46,808 nt of DNA, taken from Gemmatimonadota bacterium (GTDB lineage Bacteria; Gemmatimonadota; Gemmatimonadetes; Longimicrobiales; Gaopeijiaceae). The notes under the pieces were generated by a model. That model searched no databases and was not told where the DNA came from. It saw nothing but the letters and a program-made list of their open reading frames with translations. The stretch covers positions 1 through 46,808 of the forward strand of contig JADFMD010000016.1 in assembly GCA_022564055.1 (NCBI GenBank). Reading direction: 5' to 3'. The position numbers and the translations under genes were made by a program. Below, piece by piece: positions 42,748-46,808 of the stretch (position 1 is the stretch's first letter; each line of letters opens with the position of its first letter).

Positions 42748-44811
42748 ATGCCGACGAACTCCAATCCGCTGCTTTGCGACTACGACCGTATCCCCTTCGG
42801 CGAAATCGAGGCCGACCACGTCGTCCCCGGAGTGCGGCAGATCCTGAAAGATGCCCGAGCGGAGATCGAGGAGCTGGTGGCCGCCGAGTCGAAGCCGACC
42901 TATGCCGATACGATCGGTCGGCTCGACGACGCGCTCGAGCGGGTGAAGGAACGTATCGTTCCGGTCACGCACCTGCTGTCTGTGGCGGAGACGCCTGAGT
43001 TGCGGACGGCGTTTAATGAGGTTCTGCCCGAGATCACGGAGTTTTGGACCCGGGTCACGCTGAACGAGCGGTTGTGGAATCGCATCAAGGCCCTTTCCGA
43101 GACCGAGGAGGCTGGGGCTCTGCTGCCGATCGAAAAACGGCATCTGGACACCACCCTGCGAGACTTCCGGCGGGCGGGAGCCGACCTCTCGCCTGCTGAC
43201 AAAGAAAAGCTGAGCACGATCCGGCTCGAGATCTCTAGCTTGGAGCATAAATTCTCCGAGAACGTGATCGACGCGACCAACGCCTATTCTCTCCTGATCG
43301 AGGACGGGGGCCGCATGGAGGGCGTTCCGGAGCGGGATCGGGAAGAGGCACGGCGCAAGGCGGCCGACCAGGGACTGGAGGGCTGGCTTCTCACCCTCGA
43401 CTACCCCTCGGTCGAGGCGATCATCAAGCATGCCCTGGATCGTGAACTTCGCCGAGAACTGTATGCGGCCTTCGTCGGGCGCTGCCGCGAGGGTGAGTTT
43501 CCGAACAACGATATCATGGTCCGGCTGCTCCGTCTCCGGAGAGATTTGGCGGAGGTACTCGGATACTCCGACTTTGCCGATTACCGCCTCGAAGACCATA
43601 TGGCCAAGAGCGGTGAGCGAGCCTTCGGTTTCGTCGAGGACATGACCCAGCGGACGAGGCCGTACTGGGAACGCGACCTTTCCGAGCTACGGGAGCATGC
43701 TGCGGTGCTGGGCATTCGCGAGCTGGAACCGTGGGACACGGCCTTCGTGAGCGAGAGTCTGAGACGGGCGAAGTTCGACATCGACGACGAGGCCATCCGG
43801 CCGTACTTCCCCCTCCATCGGGTTCTGGACGGAATGTTCGAGGTGGTCCGTAGGGTGTTTGGCCTGGTCGTGTCGGAGAAGAAGATTCCCGAGATCTGGC
43901 ATTTGGACGTCCATTATTATGAGTTGCGTCGTGAAGACGACGGCACGGTGCTGGGATTCTTCTATGCCGACTGGCATCCACGTTCCGAAAAGAGGCAAGG
44001 GGCCTGGATGAACGACCTCAGGACCGGTGGACCCCGGCCCGGAGGGTTCGAACCCCACGTGGGGGTCATCGCGGGAAACTTGTCTCCGCCCAAGGGCGAT
44101 GTCCCCTCCCTCCTGACCCACACCGAGGTGGAGACGATTTTCCACGAGTTCGGGCATCTGCTCCATCACCTGACCTCCACCGTCCCGATCGCGCCTATGG
44201 CGGGCATCAACGTCGCGTGGGATTTCGTCGAGCTTCCCTCACAGATCATGCAAAATTGGACTTGGGAGCAGGAGGCCCTTTCGCTCTTCTCAGGGCACCA
44301 TGAGACCGGAGAGGCGTTGCCCGAGGACCTTTATGAAAAGCTCCGCAGGGCACGCACCTTCATGGGTGGGTGGAGCCAGATGCGGCAACTCTCGCTAGGG
44401 CATCTCGATCTCCGGCTCCACCGTGATCCCATCGATGCGGTGACGGAGGACCTTTTCTCCTATATAGAGGGCTTGCTCAGGGAGTATGCACCGTCGATCG
44501 AGTTCGCCCGGATGCACGCCGCCACGTCGTTTACTCACCTGTTTTCCGGAGGATATGCCGCGGCCTACTACTCGTATCTGTGGGCCGAAGTACTCGATGC
44601 CGATGCCTTCGAACGGTTTCGCGCCGAAGGGATTTTCAACCGGGAGGTCGGAGAGGCGTATCTCAGGGCGATCCTCACCAGGGGCGACAGCGAAGAACCC
44701 GAGGATCTTTTTCGCGAATTCATGGGAAGGGATCCGGAGCTCCAGCCTCTGCTTGATCGCAATCTTGGGCCGCCTCTAAGAATCCGTTCCCCGGCACCGA
44801 GTGCGCCCTGA
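42748..44811 (+). CDS. prlC: Oligopeptidase A (M3 family zinc metallopeptidase)
   Basis: 687 aa from ATG 42748, normal for oligopeptidase A. Degrades short peptides and cleaved signal peptides in the cytoplasm. Zinc motif HEFGHLLHH (466-474); a long helical N-terminal half (KPTYADTIGRLDDALERV, LRELRREL type segments) forms the channel, and MAGINVAWDFVELPSQIMQN and SYLWAEVLDADAFERF follow the motif as in M3A. No signal peptide. A TATACT at 42668-42673 could be the -10 of its promoter; no good -35 is visible. Confidence 0.95.
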   Translation: MPTNSNPLLCDYDRIPFGEIEADHVVPGVRQILKDARAEIEELVAAESKPTYADTIGRLDDALERVKERIVPVTHLLSVAETPELRTAFNEVLPEITEFWTRVTLNERLWNRIKALSETEEAGALLPIEKRHLDTTLRDFRRAGADLSPADKEKLSTIRLEISSLEHKFSENVIDATNAYSLLIEDGGRMEGVPERDREEARRKAADQGLEGWLLTLDYPSVEAIIKHALDRELRRELYAAFVGRCREGEFPNNDIMVRLLRLRRDLAEVLGYSDFADYRLEDHMAKSGERAFGFVEDMTQRTRPYWERDLSELREHAAVLGIRELEPWDTAFVSESLRRAKFDIDDEAIRPYFPLHRVLDGMFEVVRRVFGLVVSEKKIPEIWHLDVHYYELRREDDGTVLGFFYADWHPRSEKRQGAWMNDLRTGGPRPGGFEPHVGVIAGNLSPPKGDVPSLLTHTEVETIFHEFGHLLHHLTSTVPIAPMAGINVAWDFVELPSQIMQNWTWEQEALSLFSGHHETGEALPEDLYEKLRRARTFMGGWSQMRQLSLGHLDLRLHRDPIDAVTEDLFSYIEGLLREYAPSIEFARMHAATSFTHLFSGGYAAAYYSYLWAEVLDADAFERFRAEGIFNREVGEAYLRAILTRGDSEEPEDLFREFMGRDPELQPLLDRNLGPPLRIRSPAPSAP

Positions 44812-44953
44812 AAAACGCTCCATTTCGGGGCTTGATGAGGCTCTGAGCAGCCGTTAGCTTACCAAGCTTACTTGGAAACGGCCGCCTGCTGGGGGGTTTG
44901 CCGTGTTCCGGGGAGGGTAGGTCACGGGGTGGAATTGCCCCGGATCGATGGCC

Positions 44954-45035
44954 GGTGGGGTACCGAAGCGGTCAAACGGGGCAGACTGTAAATCTGCTGG
45001 CTTAGCCTTCGTAGGTTCGAATCCTACCCCCACCA
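44954..45035 (+). tRNA. tRNA-Tyr (anticodon GTA)
   Basis: Type II tRNA of 82 nt: acceptor GGTGGGG/CCCCACC, anticodon stem GCAGA/TCTGC with loop CTGTAAA (anticodon GTA), long variable arm TGGCTTAGCCTTC, T stem GTAGG/CCTAC with TTCGAAT, discriminator A. No encoded CCA. First of the three tRNA genes before tuf. Confidence 0.95.
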
Positions 45036-45055
45036 TTGGACCAAAAAAAAGCTTT

Positions 45056-45129
45056 GCGGGAGTAGCTCAGTTGGCTAGAGCATCAGCCTTCCAAGCTGAG
45101 GGTCGCGGGTTCGAGTCCCGTCTCCCGCT
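45056..45129 (+). tRNA. tRNA-Gly (anticodon TCC)
   Basis: 74 nt: acceptor GCGGGAG/CTCCCGC, D stem GCTC/GAGC, anticodon loop CTTCCAA (anticodon TCC), T arm GCGGG TTCGAGT CCCGT, discriminator T as usual for glycine tRNAs. Twenty bases after tRNA-Tyr. Confidence 0.95.
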
Positions 45130-45142
45130 CTAGAGAGGCGGC

Positions 45143-45214
45143 GCTCCGATAGCTCAGTGGTAGAGCGCCTCCTTGGTAAGGAGGAGGTCCCGGGTTCAAG
45201 TCCCGGTCGGAGCT
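45143..45214 (+). tRNA. tRNA-Thr (anticodon GGT)
   Basis: 72 nt: acceptor GCTCCGA/TCGGAGC, D stem GCTC/GAGC, anticodon stem CCTCC/GGAGG with loop TTGGTAA (anticodon GGT), T stem CCGGG/CCCGG with TTCAAGT. Thirteen bases after tRNA-Gly and 65 bp before tuf, so almost certainly co-transcribed with it. Confidence 0.95.
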
Positions 45215-45279
45215 CTAGGAACAGGGAGAGGGGATCGGCGCCAACTGGAAGCGATTTCCAACACGGTGAGGGAAGAGCG

Positions 45280-46470
<1,191 letters not shown>

Positions 46471-46478
46471 GGTCAAGC

Positions 46479-46549
46479 GGCTTCAATTTCAGCCTCCCCC
46501 TACGCTACACCGTGTCCGGGACGCTGCGTGGGAGGCTGAAACCGAAGCC
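46479..46549. repeat. Long hairpin 1 of an inverted pair
   Basis: Arms 46479-46498 and 46530-46549 (20 nt each) pair with only one 2-nt internal mismatch (ggcttc-aa-tttcagcctccc against its partner). The loop is 46499-46529, 31 nt. It begins 9 bp after the tuf stop. The loop is the reverse complement of the loop of hairpin 2, with 29 of 31 positions equal. Confidence 0.9.
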
Positions 46550-46699
46550 TTAGATAGCGGGATCTCCGCCGGCACGCCCGAAGGGGCGCGCGGGCTGGGA
46601 GGGCAGGAAGCAAGCGGTAGCAAACCGTAAAGAGCTAGATGATGCGAACAGCGGGACCCGGTTTTGGTCCCGCGCGAGGTCCACCCGGGCAGCGGCGGG

Positions 46700-46760
46700 G
46701 AGCGGAGACTCCCTACGCAGCGTCCCGGCCACGGTGTAGCGGAGGAGGGAGTCTCCGCTC
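46700..46760. repeat. Long hairpin 2 of an inverted pair
   Basis: Arms gagcggagactccct (46700-46714) and agggagtctccgctc (46746-46760) pair perfectly over 15 bp around a 31-nt loop (46715-46745). Loop sequence matches hairpin 1 in reverse orientation, while the outer stem sequence is different, so base pairing has been kept although the sequence changed. Confidence 0.9.
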
Positions 46761-46808
46761 AACCGCCGCGGGCCTCAGCAATAGAGCTCGCAGGGCCCAC
46801 CGGCCCCG

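Larger units (their letters stand above)
46471..46808. other. Structured non-coding region after tuf
   Basis: 338 bp to the window end with no gene I can support. It holds two long hairpins in inverted relation (46479-46549 and 46700-46760) and a smaller one, GCGGGACC/GGTCCCGC at 46651-46673 with a 7-nt loop. None has a U-tract, so they are not ordinary terminators. The segment does not show the conserved cores of RNase P RNA, tmRNA or 6S RNA that I can recognise. Confidence 0.7.

Noticed and set aside
46550-46762. 70-codon minus-strand frame in the region after tuf
   Set aside because: It runs through the hairpin arms and loop; its translation is dictated by the repeat structure, with no start signal or family.
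46471-46808. RNase P RNA, tmRNA or another known RNA after tuf
   Set aside because: I looked for the conserved cores on both strands and found none; a covariance-model search (Infernal/Rfam) would settle it.

Overview
The window is a contiguous stretch of chromosome from a high-GC, Gram-negative (outer-membrane) bacterium. The style of the proteome points to Gemmatimonadota or a close relative: secreted gluzincin/beta-propeller/beta-barrel fusions, a class II (B12-dependent) ribonucleotide reductase, many GTG/TTG starts and lipoproteins. This assignment is an inference from gene content, not a marker-gene result. I see no insertion sequence, prophage or CRISPR array. Most genes are housekeeping, packed into short operons with 4-base start/stop overlaps.

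Layout. 1-8402 (minus strand): one probable operon read leftwards, M20 amidohydrolase > gamma-glutamyltransferase lipoprotein > ABC exporter half with a degenerate ATPase site > polyphosphate kinase ppk1 > PycTM (Pycsar effector-like) membrane protein, then the start of an unknown secreted protein cut by the window edge. 8564-12352 (plus): murQ-anmK cell-wall recycling pair and a GT39-like membrane glycosyltransferase. 12307-16721: a hypothetical protein, a large metallopeptidase/propeller/barrel protein and another hypothetical membrane protein, with convergent overlaps. 16722-19658: nrdJ with a well-formed pair of NrdR boxes, three DnaA-box-like sites and a strong intrinsic terminator. 19717-25545 (plus): a ClpA/B-type AAA+ unfoldase module fused to a response-regulator receiver domain, sufE, an M28 lipoprotein, rocD (behind a 20-bp tandem repeat) and a second GT39-like protein. 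25589-27710: yggX-like, a DksA-like zinc-finger protein and RNase D. 27842-36010 (plus): MBL hydrolase-pgi, a YtxH protein, then smpB-amidase-TPR lipoprotein-pyrD-pyrF-secreted protein, almost all coupled by 4-base overlaps. 36115-37779: cysS and tRNA-Thr(TGT). 37761-40411 (minus): diguanylate cyclase > membrane-anchored protein > HTTM protein, whose stop codon lies inside the tRNA-Thr gene. 40518-42488: a possible 47-aa ORF, a saccharopine-dehydrogenase-family protein with an apparent CTG start, and a Tat-type lipoprotein. 42748-44811: oligopeptidase A. 44954-46470: the conserved tRNA-Tyr / tRNA-Gly / tRNA-Thr / tuf block. 46471-46808: non-coding and highly structured.

The most unusual signals are: (1) two long hairpins after tuf whose 31-nt loops are reverse complements of each other (29/31) while the stems differ; (2) the Clp D2-receiver fusion; (3) a PycTM effector-like gene in an operon with ppk1 and no nucleotide cyclase in view; (4) the CTG start and CTGA overlap at 40658; (5) combined NrdR and DnaA sites before nrdJ.
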